Positions 54,090 through 63,819 of a stretch of 64,000 nucleotides of DNA are shown piece by piece; position 1 is the first letter of the stretch, and every line of letters begins with the position of its first letter. This DNA comes from Afipia sp964384815 (GTDB lineage: Bacteria; Pseudomonadota; Alphaproteobacteria; Rhizobiales; Xanthobacteraceae). The notes below the pieces were generated by a model. The model was not told the origin of the DNA. It saw only the letters and a list, made by a program, of their open reading frames with translations, and ran no database searches. The stretch is taken from NCBI GenBank assembly GCA_964384815.1, contig CAYLLZ010000003.1:186001-250000 (forward strand). Direction: 5' to 3'. Position numbers and translations under genes: made by a program.

Positions 54090-55418
54090 ATGGAAAATCA
54101 GCGATTTTCGCCGGATCGGCGGACCATGCTGGCAGGTTTGGGGGGTGCGGCGCTTTGGCCGCTGCTCGCCAGGGCCAATCCGGCGGGAAACATCGGCGCT
54201 CCGGACGCCTCCCGGCTCGATCTGGCGCTGCGCCGGGCCGAGCTTCCGCTTCGGACGGGAGCCTCCGCAACGCCGGTCTGGTCGCTGGAGGGCACGACCC
54301 CCGGACTGGTGTCCCGGGCCCGCCCCGGCGCAACGCGCGAGATCGTCCTTGCCAATGATCAACCTGTCGCCGCCAACTTTTCCGTCCGCGGTATGGACGG
54401 TGCCGACGCGGCCGAATCGCTGCTCGCCCGAGCGCCGCCGCCGCCCGGCGGCAAAACCGCCCTCGCCGTCCCGCTCCGGCAGTCCGGCACCTTCCTGCTC
54501 GACGGCCGGCTTGCGAACGACGGCGCAGCGCAGCCACTCCTGCCGCGGGTTCTGGTCGTCGAAGAGAACAAGCCGCCTCAGACCGACCGCGACGAAGTGC
54601 TGCTGATCGAGGACTGGCGGCTCAAGGCCGACGGCACCGCCCTGATGCCCGGCCGCGAGGTGGGCGACGCCGCGCCGCTCTTCACCGTCAACCGCCTGCC
54701 GGCAATCGACATCACGCTGAAGCGCAACGAGAGGCTGCGGCTGCGCATGATCAACGGCTGCCAGCGCGCCATCATCGCGCTGAAGATCGCCGACCTCGCC
54801 GTGCGGGTGATGGCGATCGACAGCGAGGCGGCGGAGCCGTTCGTCGCGCGCGATGGCCAGATCGTGCTCGCACCCGGCACGCGGGTCGATGCGCTGATCG
54901 ACGCAATCCAGCCCGCCGGCAGCGCCGCGACCATCCTGCTGCACGACGGCGTCAAACCGCAGCCGATCGGTCGGATCATCATGTCGAACGATCCACCGGC
55001 GCGCGATGCGCCGCTCCCCGAGGCCGAGCCGTTCGTCGCAAGCCCGCGCTCCAAAATCGATCTCAAAAGCGCGTTGCGAGTCGATCTCGCGCTCGACGCC
55101 GCGCAATGGAGCGAACCCGCCGCATTCGACAAAGCGTCCGTGCCGGTGCTGCGTGCCACGCGTGGACGCACCATCGTGCTTGCGATCACCAACAATGGCG
55201 CAACGCCCGCAACCTTCCATCTGCACGGCCACCACTTCCGCCTGCTCGACCGGCTCGACGACGGCTGGAAGCCGTTCTGGCTCGACACACTGGCGTTCCA
55301 GTCGGGACAAACCCAGCGCATCGCCTTCTCGGCGGATTTTCCCGGCCGCTGGCTGATGGAGACGATGGGAAACGGCTGGGCCGCGCCGCGCAAGGTACGC
55401 TGGTACGAGGTCAGTTAG
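54090..55418 (+). CDS. Multicopper-oxidase-fold protein with most copper ligands lost
   Basis: 442 residues with a Tat-like signal (RR at 10-11, RRTMLAGLGGAALWPLLARA). Cupredoxin domains resemble SufI/FtsP and bacterial laccases. The C-terminal FHLHGHHF (His377, His379, His381) is kept, but the N-terminal HWHG-type site reads NFSVRGMDG (96-104), the second reads FLLDGR, and the final HCHxxxH motif is replaced by WLMETMG (421-427). A trinuclear copper cluster therefore cannot form as in true oxidases. FtsP is a known copper-free relative that acts in cell division; a similar structural role is possible. Alone on the plus strand. Confidence 0.78.
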   Translation: MENQRFSPDRRTMLAGLGGAALWPLLARANPAGNIGAPDASRLDLALRRAELPLRTGASATPVWSLEGTTPGLVSRARPGATREIVLANDQPVAANFSVRGMDGADAAESLLARAPPPPGGKTALAVPLRQSGTFLLDGRLANDGAAQPLLPRVLVVEENKPPQTDRDEVLLIEDWRLKADGTALMPGREVGDAAPLFTVNRLPAIDITLKRNERLRLRMINGCQRAIIALKIADLAVRVMAIDSEAAEPFVARDGQIVLAPGTRVDALIDAIQPAGSAATILLHDGVKPQPIGRIIMSNDPPARDAPLPEAEPFVASPRSKIDLKSALRVDLALDAAQWSEPAAFDKASVPVLRATRGRTIVLAITNNGATPATFHLHGHHFRLLDRLDDGWKPFWLDTLAFQSGQTQRIAFSADFPGRWLMETMGNGWAAPRKVRWYEVS

Positions 55419-55423
55419 TATTT

Positions 55424-55472
55424 TGACGCGTTTTCTTAACGCGAGCCGGTACCCACTTCGCTTGAAAACGCT
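55424..55472. repeat. Dispersed-type intergenic repeat element
   Basis: Between the convergent ends of the multicopper-oxidase-like gene and nnr. On the minus strand it reads ...CAAGCGAAGTGGGTACCGGC then TCGCGTTAAGAAAACGCGTC and AAAATA. From memory this pattern (GAAGTGGNNACCGGTTCGCGTnAAGAAAACGCG) recurs in many Bradyrhizobium-group intergenic regions. GCGTTAAGAAAACGC can form a hairpin and may serve as terminator for both genes. Confidence 0.5.
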
Positions 55473-55473
55473 T

Positions 55474-56973
55474 TTAGTAACTAACGCCAAGCTCGTCGTA
55501 GAGTTCGCGAAAGACCGCGGGCAGCGCTTCGGACAGATCTTCCGCGATCAGGCCGGGGCCGAATTCCCACGCCGCCTCGCCGTGCATCCACACGCCCATC
55601 GACGCCGCCTCGAACGCAGACACGCGCTGCGCCAGCATGCCGCCGATGATTCCGGCCAGCACATCGCCCGCGCCGGCGGTGGCGAGCCAGGGCGGCGCAT
55701 TGGCGGCGATCGAGGCGCGGCCATCAGGCGCTGCCACCACGGTGTCCGCACCTTTCAACAGCACTACCGCGCCGGAGTCCTGCGCAGCAAGGCGCGTGCG
55801 CTCAAGCTTGGAATGCGGCGCATCCGTTCCGCTGAGGCTGGAGAACAGGCGGCCGAACTCGCCGGTGTGCGGCGTAAGCACCACCTCGCCCGCACCGTGC
55901 CGCTTGATGGCATCAAACAACAGCGCCGGCTGATCGGCAAAGCTGGTCAGCGCATCGGCGTCGAGCACCGCCGCGCAACCGCTTTGCAACACCGCAAGCA
56001 CAAGATCGCGCGTGCGGTCGCCGACTCCGGCGCCCGGACCGATGACGCAGGCGTTCAGCCGCTTGTCCGCCAGCAACCCCGCAAGCTGCGCGGGCGTATC
56101 GACCGCGCGAACCATCACCGCAGTCAGGGCCGCCGCATTGACCGCGAGCGCATCGGTCGGCGAAGCGACCGTGACCAGACCCGCTCCTCCCCGCAGCGCC
56201 GCCCGCGCGGCGAGGCGCGCCGCACCGGTCGCGGCGAGATCACCGGAGACCACGACGGCATGGCCGCGCCCGTATTTGTGGCCTTCGACCTGCGGCACCG
56301 GAAAGGCGTCGCGCCACAACGCGGGCGCATTCTCGAACGCACTCGGCTTGATTTCATCGAGAACGGAGTCCGGGATGCCGATATCGGCGACATCAATCTC
56401 GCCGCAATAGATCCGTCCCGGCAGCAACAGATGACCCGTCTTGCGGCGGAAGAAGGTCACGGTGCGCGTCGCTTCCACCGCCACGCCCATCACCTCGCCG
56501 GTGGTGCCGTTGATGCCGCTCGGCAGATCGACCGCAAGCACAGCCGCGTCGCTCGCATTGATCGCCTCGATCATCGCGCGCGCCTCGCCCGTCACCGGAC
56601 GATCGAGCCCTGCGCCGAACATGGCATCGATGATCACTGCCGGATGCCCGAGCGAAGCCGGCACCGCTGGCAGGATCTCGCCTTTCCATTCCTGCGCAGC
56701 CAGCGCGGCATCCCCCTTCAGCGCCTCGCGCCGGCCGACCAGCACGACTGTGACTTCCCGTCCCCGCGCCGCAAGGTCCGCCGCCGCGACAAAGCCGTCG
56801 CCGCCATTGTTGCCACCCCCGCAGACCACCGCGATCGGTCCGGCGGACACCAGCGCCCCGGCGGCGTCGGCTACCGCCTGTCCAGCCGCTTTCATCAAAG
56901 TGAAGCCGGGGATGCCGCCGGCGATGGTGAGCCGATCGGCTGTCTGCATCTGTTCAACGCTGAGCAATTCCAT
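55474..56973 (-). CDS. nnr: Bifunctional NAD(P)H-hydrate repair enzyme (epimerase plus dehydratase)
   Basis: Repairs hydrated NAD(P)H. ATG at 56973 (MELLSVEQMQTADRLTIAGG) gives 499 residues. Residues 1-215 are the YjeF_N epimerase (VVCGGGNNGGDGFVAAADLA, DAMFGAGLDRPV, DLPSGINGTTGE). Residues 230-499 are the ADP-dependent (S)-NAD(P)HX dehydratase (GHKYGRGHAVVVSGD, VIGPGAGVG, DADALTSF, LTPHTGEFGRL, and GAGDVLAGIIGGMLAQ). In related genomes it precedes glnB, as here. Confidence 0.93.
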   Translation of the reverse strand: MELLSVEQMQTADRLTIAGGIPGFTLMKAAGQAVADAAGALVSAGPIAVVCGGGNNGGDGFVAAADLAARGREVTVVLVGRREALKGDAALAAQEWKGEILPAVPASLGHPAVIIDAMFGAGLDRPVTGEARAMIEAINASDAAVLAVDLPSGINGTTGEVMGVAVEATRTVTFFRRKTGHLLLPGRIYCGEIDVADIGIPDSVLDEIKPSAFENAPALWRDAFPVPQVEGHKYGRGHAVVVSGDLAATGAARLAARAALRGGAGLVTVASPTDALAVNAAALTAVMVRAVDTPAQLAGLLADKRLNACVIGPGAGVGDRTRDLVLAVLQSGCAAVLDADALTSFADQPALLFDAIKRHGAGEVVLTPHTGEFGRLFSSLSGTDAPHSKLERTRLAAQDSGAVVLLKGADTVVAAPDGRASIAANAPPWLATAGAGDVLAGIIGGMLAQRVSAFEAASMGVWMHGEAAWEFGPGLIAEDLSEALPAVFRELYDELGVSY

Positions 56974-57151
56974 GGTGCGACTTCGCCACAGCGGCAACCG
57001 CAAAGGCAAGCGCCGCCCTTCGGTTTCATACCTGCTCAATAATTATGCAATTGCACGCTTTATGAGCGCCCACCACCGGCGCGGCTGCATAAATACCGGG
57101 CGGCGAGATATTAACGGATTGATAATCCGTGATAATTTCACCCAACCCGAC

Positions 57152-57168
57152 TTGGCATGAACCCTGCT
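57152..57168 (+). promoter_or_regulatory. Sigma54 (-24/-12) promoter of glnB-glnA
   Basis: TTGGCATGAACCCTGCT with GG at 57154-57155 and GC at 57166-57167, the exact ten-base spacing between GG and GC of RpoN promoters (consensus TGGCACG-N4-TTGCW). It lies about 150 bases before glnB. This implies NtrC activation under nitrogen limitation; no clear NtrC site could be confirmed. Confidence 0.7.
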
Positions 57169-57304
57169 TACAAGGTGTCGCAACAAGGGCGCGGCAACAG
57201 GATCGCGTCCACATAGGGTTTCGCCCCGTCGGGCAATGGAGTGGATCATCGCGCCAGCACACAGGCCGCGGACCAGACAGAGTTGAAATGCCGGGAGACG
57301 TTCA

Positions 57305-57643
57305 GTGAAGAAAATCGAGGCCATCATCAAGCCGTTCAAACTCGACGAGGTGAAGGAAGCGCTTCAGGAAGTCGGACTGCAGGGCATCACCGTGACCGAG
57401 GCCAAAGGCTTCGGCCGGCAGAAGGGCCACGCCGAGCTCTATCGCGGCGCCGAATACATCGTGGACTTCCTGCCCAAGGTCAAAATCGAGATCGTGATCG
57501 GAGACGATCTGGTCGAGAAGGCCATCGACGCCATCCGCCGCGCTGCGCAGACCGGCCGCATCGGCGACGGCAAGATTTTCGTCTCCAACATCGAGGAAGC
57601 CATTCGCATCAGAACGGGAGAGTCCGGCGTCGACGCCATCTAG
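57305..57643 (+). CDS. glnB: Nitrogen regulatory protein PII
   Basis: Signals 2-oxoglutarate and ATP/ADP to GlnE, NtrB and others. 112 residues with a GTG start at 57305 (read as MKKIEAIIKPFKLDEVKEAL). T-loop with uridylylation site Tyr51 (GHAELYRGAEY), B- and C-loop motifs TGRIGDGKIFV. Typical length. First gene of glnB-glnA. Confidence 0.97.
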   Translation: MKKIEAIIKPFKLDEVKEALQEVGLQGITVTEAKGFGRQKGHAELYRGAEYIVDFLPKVKIEIVIGDDLVEKAIDAIRRAAQTGRIGDGKIFVSNIEEAIRIRTGESGVDAI

Positions 57644-57750
57644 CCATTCCCAGCCATTCGCGCTGCGCCTGAACGCATCGTTTCAAGGCGCGCCGCACAC
57701 CCCACCCACTTCAGACAACCAACGACCTTCAAGCAGAGATAGAGGTATTC

Positions 57751-59160
57751 ATGAAGACCGCCAAAGACGTCCTCAAATCGATCAAGGACAACGACGTCAA
57801 ATATGTCGACCTGCGCTTCACCGATCCGCGCGGCAAGTGGCAGCACGTCACGTTCGACGTTTCGATGGTCGACGAGGAACTGTTCAGCGAAGGCACCATG
57901 TTCGACGGCTCGTCGATCGCCGGCTGGAAGGCGATCAATGAATCCGACATGATGCTGATGCCCGACCCGGTGACCGCGACGATTGATCCGTTCTTCGCCG
58001 AGACCACCATGGTCATCACCTGCGACATCGTCGAGCCCTCGACCGGTGAGCCCTACAACCGCGATCCGCGCGGCATCGCCAAGAAGGCCGAGGCGATGGT
58101 GAAGTCGATGGGTGTCGGCGACACCGTGTTCGTCGGCCCCGAGGCCGAGTTCTTCGTATTCGACGACGTCCGCTTCCAGACCACGCCGTACAACACCGGC
58201 TTCAAGCTCGACTCCTCCGAACTGCCGACCAACTCCGACACTGAATATGAGGGCGGCAACCTCGGTCACCGCATCCGCAACAAGGGCGGCTACTTCCCGG
58301 TGCCGCCGCAGGATTCGGTGCAGGACATGCGCTCGGAGATGCTCGGCGCGATGGCGCGGATGGGCGTCAAGGTCGAGAAGCATCACCACGAGGTGGCCTC
58401 CGCCCAGCACGAACTCGGCATGAAGTTCGACACGCTGACGCTGATGGCCGACCAGATGCAGATCTACAAGTACTGCATCCATCAGGTCGCGCATATCTAC
58501 GGCAAGACCGCCACCTTCATGCCCAAGCCGGTCTACGGCGACAACGGCTCGGGCATGCACGTCCACCTGTCGATCTGGAAGGACGGCAAGCCGACCTTCG
58601 CCGGCAACAAATACGCCGACCTGTCGGACACCTGCCTCCACTACATCGGCGGCATCATCAAGCACGCCAAGGCGATCAACGCCTTCACCAACCCCTCGAC
58701 CAACTCCTACAAGCGTCTGGTCCCGGGCTATGAGGCACCGGTGCTGCTCGCCTATTCGGCGCGCAACCGTTCGGCCTCCTGCCGCATCCCCTACACGACC
58801 TCGCCGAAAGCCAAGCGCGTCGAGGTGCGTTTCCCCGACCCGATGGCCAATCCGTATCTCGCTTTCGCGGCGATGCTGATGGCCGGCCTCGACGGCATCA
58901 AGAACAAGATCGATCCGGGCCCGGCGATGGACAAGGACCTGTACGATCTGCCGAAGGAAGAGCTGAAGACCATCCCGACGGTATGCGGCTCGCTCCGCGA
59001 GGCGCTCGAGAACCTCGACAAGGACCGCGCCTTCCTCAAGGCCGGCGGCGTATTTGACGACGACTTCATCGACAGCTTCATCGAGCTGAAGATGACCGAA
59101 GTCGAACGCTTTGAAATGACCCCGCACCCGGTCGAGTTCGAACTGTACTACTCGCTGTAA
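57751..59160 (+). CDS. glnA: Glutamine synthetase type I
   Basis: Makes glutamine from glutamate, ammonia and ATP; a dodecamer. 469 residues. Motifs: GSSIAGWKAINESDMMLMPD, PEAEFFVFD, KHHHEVASAQHELGMKF, NGSGMHVHLSIWKDG, and the adenylylation loop KDLYDLPKEE with the modified Tyr. 107 bases after glnB. Confidence 0.98.
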   Translation: MKTAKDVLKSIKDNDVKYVDLRFTDPRGKWQHVTFDVSMVDEELFSEGTMFDGSSIAGWKAINESDMMLMPDPVTATIDPFFAETTMVITCDIVEPSTGEPYNRDPRGIAKKAEAMVKSMGVGDTVFVGPEAEFFVFDDVRFQTTPYNTGFKLDSSELPTNSDTEYEGGNLGHRIRNKGGYFPVPPQDSVQDMRSEMLGAMARMGVKVEKHHHEVASAQHELGMKFDTLTLMADQMQIYKYCIHQVAHIYGKTATFMPKPVYGDNGSGMHVHLSIWKDGKPTFAGNKYADLSDTCLHYIGGIIKHAKAINAFTNPSTNSYKRLVPGYEAPVLLAYSARNRSASCRIPYTTSPKAKRVEVRFPDPMANPYLAFAAMLMAGLDGIKNKIDPGPAMDKDLYDLPKEELKTIPTVCGSLREALENLDKDRAFLKAGGVFDDDFIDSFIELKMTEVERFEMTPHPVEFELYYSL

Positions 59161-59198
59161 GACGCTGGCCTGCGCCGGCAGGCCTGTCGAAGCTTGGG

Positions 59199-59229
59199 AA
59201 AGGCGCTCCTCGGAGCGCCTTTTTCTTTT
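59199..59229 (+). terminator. Intrinsic terminator after glnA
   Basis: Stem AAAGGCGCTCC / GGAGCGCCTTT with a short loop and TTTTTCTTTTC after it, 38 bases past the glnA stop. Confidence 0.88.
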
Positions 59230-59316
59230 CTCGCGGGAGCCTGCCGTGTCCCTCTCTTGATCACGGCCCCTCTTTCGGAAAAAGTGTGGACCGCGCTTCA
59301 ACCACAGGGATCGAAC

Positions 59317-60435
59317 GTGACAGCATCCAGCGAGACAGCCCAGGCCCGCCGCGACCTTGCATGGTCCATCGCCGTCGGCGGTATTGGCATCGTCAGCTTC
59401 GCCGCCGCCCTCACCTTTGCGTGGGCCTTCAACGCCACGCTGTTTCTGATCTTCGCCGGTGCCCTGCTCGGGGTCGGCCTGACCGCCATGAGCCATCTGA
59501 TGCGCCATGTGGTCGGGGGCCCGCATGCCTTGCGGCTGGCGCTGGTCTGCCTGCTGCTGGCCGGAATGCTATCAGGCGTGGTCGCACTCGGCGGCTCCAC
59601 CATCGCCCAGCAGGCCGCCGTGCTGAGCAATACGCTGAAAGCGCAGATCGTCACGGTAAAGGATTTCCTCGAACAGCACGGCGTCGACACCAGCTATCTC
59701 GAGCTCGGCAATTCGAACGCGACGCCGGCCGCCACGGAGACGCCGGCCACGACGCCCACGACGCCGCGCAACCTGCCGAGCGCGGGTGCCCTTGCCTCCG
59801 GCGGCGGCGCCATCATCAGCCAGACTTTCAAACTGCTGCTCGGCACCGTCAGCGTGGTCGGCAACTTCTTCATCGTGCTGTTTCTCGGCCTCGCCTTCGC
59901 CGCGCAACCCGGCGTCTACCGTAGCGGCCTGCTTCGCCTCGCCCCAGCACGACACCGCGCCAGCGTCACCGAGGTGGTGGACCGGATCGGCGAGACGCTG
60001 GAGCGCTGGCTGATCGCCCAGATGGTGACCATGCTGGCGGTGTTTCTGATCACCTGGATCGGCCTGAAACTGATCGGCATCCAGAGCGCGTTCATTCTCG
60101 GCATTCAGGCCGGCCTGCTCGCCTTCATCCCGACGGTGGGCGCGATCATCGGCGGCCTGATCGTGGTGCTGGCGAGTCTCGCTTCCGGCTGGGTCGCCGC
60201 CGCCAGCGCCGCCGTGCTGTTCCTCGGCGTCCATGCGCTGGAGAGCTACGTGCTGACGCCGATCATCCAGCGTCAGGCGCTCGACATCCCGCCGGCAACG
60301 CTGTTCGCGTTCCAGATCCTGCTCGGCGTGGTGTTCGGCCTGTGGGGGCTCGCACTGGCGCTGCCGCTGGTCGCGATCGTGAAGGTCGTGATGGACTATC
60401 TGCGCGAGGACGAGCCTGCCCCTGTCGAGGCCTGA
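59317..60435 (+). CDS. AI-2E (PerM/YdiK) family membrane permease
   Basis: 372 residues from the GTG at 59317 (V/M-TASSETAQARRDLAWSIAVG), which has AGGGA upstream; the reading frame extends back to 59194 only through the glnA terminator. About seven to eight helices, with a polar Thr/Pro-rich loop (about 142-160, ATPAATETPATTPTTP) and the conserved C-terminal GIQAGLLAFIPTVGAIIGGL and DIPPATLFAFQILLGVVFGLWG. The family name does not prove autoinducer export; members transport varied substrates or Na+. Confidence 0.85.
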   Translation: MTASSETAQARRDLAWSIAVGGIGIVSFAAALTFAWAFNATLFLIFAGALLGVGLTAMSHLMRHVVGGPHALRLALVCLLLAGMLSGVVALGGSTIAQQAAVLSNTLKAQIVTVKDFLEQHGVDTSYLELGNSNATPAATETPATTPTTPRNLPSAGALASGGGAIISQTFKLLLGTVSVVGNFFIVLFLGLAFAAQPGVYRSGLLRLAPARHRASVTEVVDRIGETLERWLIAQMVTMLAVFLITWIGLKLIGIQSAFILGIQAGLLAFIPTVGAIIGGLIVVLASLASGWVAAASAAVLFLGVHALESYVLTPIIQRQALDIPPATLFAFQILLGVVFGLWGLALALPLVAIVKVVMDYLREDEPAPVEA

Positions 60436-60464
60436 CAGAGCGCCGCGCATCATCAACGCGTCAA

Positions 60465-60493
60465 TAAAAAAGGCCCCTGATCGGGGCCTTTTG
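60465..60493 (+). terminator. Bidirectional intrinsic terminator
   Basis: AAAAAAGGCCCC-TGATC-GGGGCCTTTTG lies between the convergent permease (+) and ABM-family (-) genes and can serve both. Confidence 0.85.
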
Positions 60494-60502
60494 CCGTGGC
60501 GC

Positions 60503-60799
60503 TCAGAAGTCCGCCACCTTGTTGGTGTGCTCGACCTCGGGCGGCGATGCGAAGTGAGGTCCGACCAGCGCCCGCCATTCCTGGAATTCCTTGGACTCGC
60601 GAAAATCGACGATGTGATTTTCCAGCGTCTCCCAGATAATGAAAAGACGATAGCGCGACGGCTTCTCGATCGAGCGGTGCACTTCGAGGCTCTTCCAGCC
60701 CTTGCTCCGCTTGAAGATCGGCTGCGCCATTGCAACCGCTGCCTCGAAATCCTTTTCCTCGCCGGGCTTGATTTCGAGCTGTACGATTTCAGTGATCAT
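60503..60799 (-). CDS. Antibiotic biosynthesis monooxygenase (ABM) domain protein
   Basis: 98 residues from the ATG at 60799 (MITEIVQLEIKPGEEKDFEA); the TTG-started upstream extension lacks family features. Dimeric alpha-beta barrel fold: IFKRSKGWKSLEVHRSIEKP, YRLFIIWETLENHIVDFRESKEFQEWRALVGPHF and EVEHTNKV. Small ABM proteins act as heme oxygenases, quinol monooxygenases or have no known activity; the substrate cannot be told from sequence. Confidence 0.85.
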   Translation of the reverse strand: MITEIVQLEIKPGEEKDFEAAVAMAQPIFKRSKGWKSLEVHRSIEKPSRYRLFIIWETLENHIVDFRESKEFQEWRALVGPHFASPPEVEHTNKVADF

Positions 60800-60944
60800 T
60801 GTGGTGCGCCCTTTCTGAACGTCAGGAAGGGTTATAGCGTTTTCGCGCGACATGGATACCGCTCGCGCGACGAAAGCGTACCAAAAGGCAGCCAGCGACT
60901 TTATCGTCGGGAGACCGGCAAACCGCAAAAACGCGGAGCGCGCC

Positions 60945-61178
60945 TTACAGCATCACCAGCAAGACGCCGGACAGCATCAGGGCGCAACCGGTCAAAATCA
61001 CCGGCTGCCAGTCGATGCCGGTCCGATAGCGCCCCTGCGCGCGGCGCTCGCTGATCAACGCCCGCTCATATTCGTCCGAGGTCGAAAACATGCAGGCAAA
61101 TCCGGCGCGCGCCGATGTGGCGGCCGCTTCGAGCGCCGAAATATCCTTGTGAACCTCGTGACCAGATGAGCCGGACAT
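60945..61178 (-). CDS. Small tail-anchored-type hypothetical protein
   Basis: 77 residues. A soluble N-terminal part with a charged helix (FSTSDEYERALISERRAQGRY) and one C-terminal hydrophobic segment (about 58-77, PVILTGCALMLSGVLLVML), as in a tail-anchored membrane protein. The start codon has GAGG almost touching it, so a later start at Met30 is possible. No family recognised. Confidence 0.6.
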   Translation of the reverse strand: MSGSSGHEVHKDISALEAAATSARAGFACMFSTSDEYERALISERRAQGRYRTGIDWQPVILTGCALMLSGVLLVML

Positions 61179-61238
61179 ACCTCGATGGTAGCGCCGGTGT
61201 GGTAAACAGAACCTTAGGAGAATCCCTGCACGAACGGA

Positions 61239-62495
<1,257 letters not shown>

Positions 62496-62657
62496 GGAGG
62501 TACGCGCTCAACTCAGACGGAGCCGGAATAGCCCCTCAGCCAGCCTCACGCTAGCAACCGTGTGTTGGAACTCCGTTTGCGCCGCTCACAAAATTTTCGC
62601 GAAAACTGTCGTCAATTCATTTCAATCCGGAACCAAAGAAAACGTCTCGGCAAACAA

Positions 62658-62686
62658 GAAAAAGGCGCCCGAAGGCGCCTTTTTTG
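62658..62686 (-). terminator. Intrinsic terminator after rpsI
   Basis: AAAAAGGCGCC-CGAA-GGCGCCTTTTT, good in both directions; 42 bases past the rpsI stop. It separates the ribosomal operon from the cyclase gene downstream on the same strand. Confidence 0.85.
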
Positions 62687-62727
62687 TCGGCATGGTCCGC
62701 GAGGTGCGGACAATTTGATCGAACGCG

Positions 62728-63204
62728 TTAGCGCTTCGAGAACTGGAAGGAGCGACGGGCTTTCGCCTTGCCGTACTTCTTGCGCTCGACGACGCGCGAG
62801 TCGCGGGTCAGGAAGCCGCCCTTCTTCAGAACGCTGCGCAGGTCGGGTTCAAAGTTGGTCAGCGCCTTGGAGATGCCGTGACGAACGGCACCCGCCTGGC
62901 CGGACAGGCCGCCGCCGGCGACGGTGCAGATCACGTCATACTGGCCCTGACGGGCAGCGGCGACGATCGGCTGCTGGATCAGCATGCGCAGCACCGGGCG
63001 CGCGAAATAGGTTTCGACGTCGCGGGTGTTGACTGTGATCTTGCCGGAGCCCGGCTTGATCCAGACGCGGGCGACCGCGTCCTTACGCTTGCCGGTGGCA
63101 TAGGCGCGACCCTGCTTGTCGACCTTCTTGACGTACTTCGGAGCCTCGGGCGACGCCGTCTTGAGCGACGACAACTGGTCGAGGGACTGCATGGTGTCTG
63201 ACAT
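62728..63204 (-). CDS. rpsI: 30S ribosomal protein S9
   Basis: 158 residues. The conserved C-terminal half ends VVERKKYGKAKARRSFQFSKR, whose tail reaches the ribosomal P site; YATGKRKDAVARVWIKPGSG opens the core. The N-terminal 25 residues are the usual alphaproteobacterial extension. Start overlaps the rplM stop by one base (TAATG). Confidence 0.97.
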   Translation of the reverse strand: MSDTMQSLDQLSSLKTASPEAPKYVKKVDKQGRAYATGKRKDAVARVWIKPGSGKITVNTRDVETYFARPVLRMLIQQPIVAAARQGQYDVICTVAGGGLSGQAGAVRHGISKALTNFEPDLRSVLKKGGFLTRDSRVVERKKYGKAKARRSFQFSKR

Positions 63205-63668
63205 TATGCCGCCCTCGTGTTCTTGCGGTTCAGCGATGCGATATCGATAACTTCAGGCTGTTGCGCCTCGTGCGGATGCTCGGCGCCGGCGTAAACGCGC
63301 AGGTTGCCCATCTGCATGCGGCCGAGAGGTCCGCGCGGAATCATGCGCTCGATGGCCTTCTCGATCACGCGCTCGGGGAAGCGACCCTCGAGGATCGACT
63401 TCGCGCTGCGCTCCTTGATGCCACCGATGAAACCGGTGTGCTTGTAGTACATCTTGTCGTCGCGCTTGCGGCCGGTGAGAACGACCTGCGCGGCGTTGAT
63501 GATGATGACATTGTCACCGCAATCGACATGCGGGGTGTAGGTCGGCAGGTGCTTGCCGCGCAAACGCATCGCGACCAACGTAGCGAGGCGGCCGACGACC
63601 AGACCCTTGGCGTCGATCAGCACCCACTTCTTGTTGACCTCGGCTGGCTTGGCCGAAAACGTCTTCAT
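63204..63668 (-). CDS. rplM: 50S ribosomal protein L13
   Basis: 154 residues from the ATG at 63668 (MKTFSAKPAEVNKKWVLIDA); an upstream start adds nine non-conserved residues. Motifs GRLATLVAMRLRGKHLPTYTPHVDCGDNVIIINA, AVERMIPRGPLGR (here AIERMIPRGPLGRMQ) and LRVYAGAEHPHEAQQPEV. First gene of rplM-rpsI. Confidence 0.97.
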   Translation of the reverse strand: MKTFSAKPAEVNKKWVLIDAKGLVVGRLATLVAMRLRGKHLPTYTPHVDCGDNVIIINAAQVVLTGRKRDDKMYYKHTGFIGGIKERSAKSILEGRFPERVIEKAIERMIPRGPLGRMQMGNLRVYAGAEHPHEAQQPEVIDIASLNRKNTRAA

Positions 63669-63721
63669 GTGAGCTATCCGTGAATTGGGCGTCACGGCGC
63701 GGACCGCCGGACTGCGCGGGC

Positions 63722-63750
63722 TTTCTAGAGAACGGACGCCGATCCGTCAA
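63722..63750 (-). promoter_or_regulatory. Sigma70-type promoter of rplM-rpsI
   Basis: On the minus strand TTGACG (63745-63750), exactly 17 bases, TAGAAA (63722-63727), about 55 bases before the rplM ATG. A strong housekeeping match. Confidence 0.65.
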
Positions 63751-63795
63751 CGCCCCATCGTGCAAATAACTCGTTATAAATCAATGGATTATAAA

Positions 63796-63815
63796 TATGG
63801 TGTTATAATACCATA
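63796..63815. repeat. 20-bp A/T-rich palindrome between rplM and the PaaI thioesterase
   Basis: TATGGT-G-TTATAA-T-ACCATA: a perfect 20-bp inverted repeat apart from one base pair, within an A/T-rich patch unusual for this genome. It lies five bases after the thioesterase stop and about 45 bases upstream of the rplM promoter. It may be an operator or a bidirectional stop. Confidence 0.45.
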
Positions 63816-63819
63816 GAAA

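Noticed and set aside
59194..59316. Longer N-terminus for the AI-2E family permease
   Set aside because: The extension runs through the glnA terminator; GTG at 59317 has AGGGA upstream.
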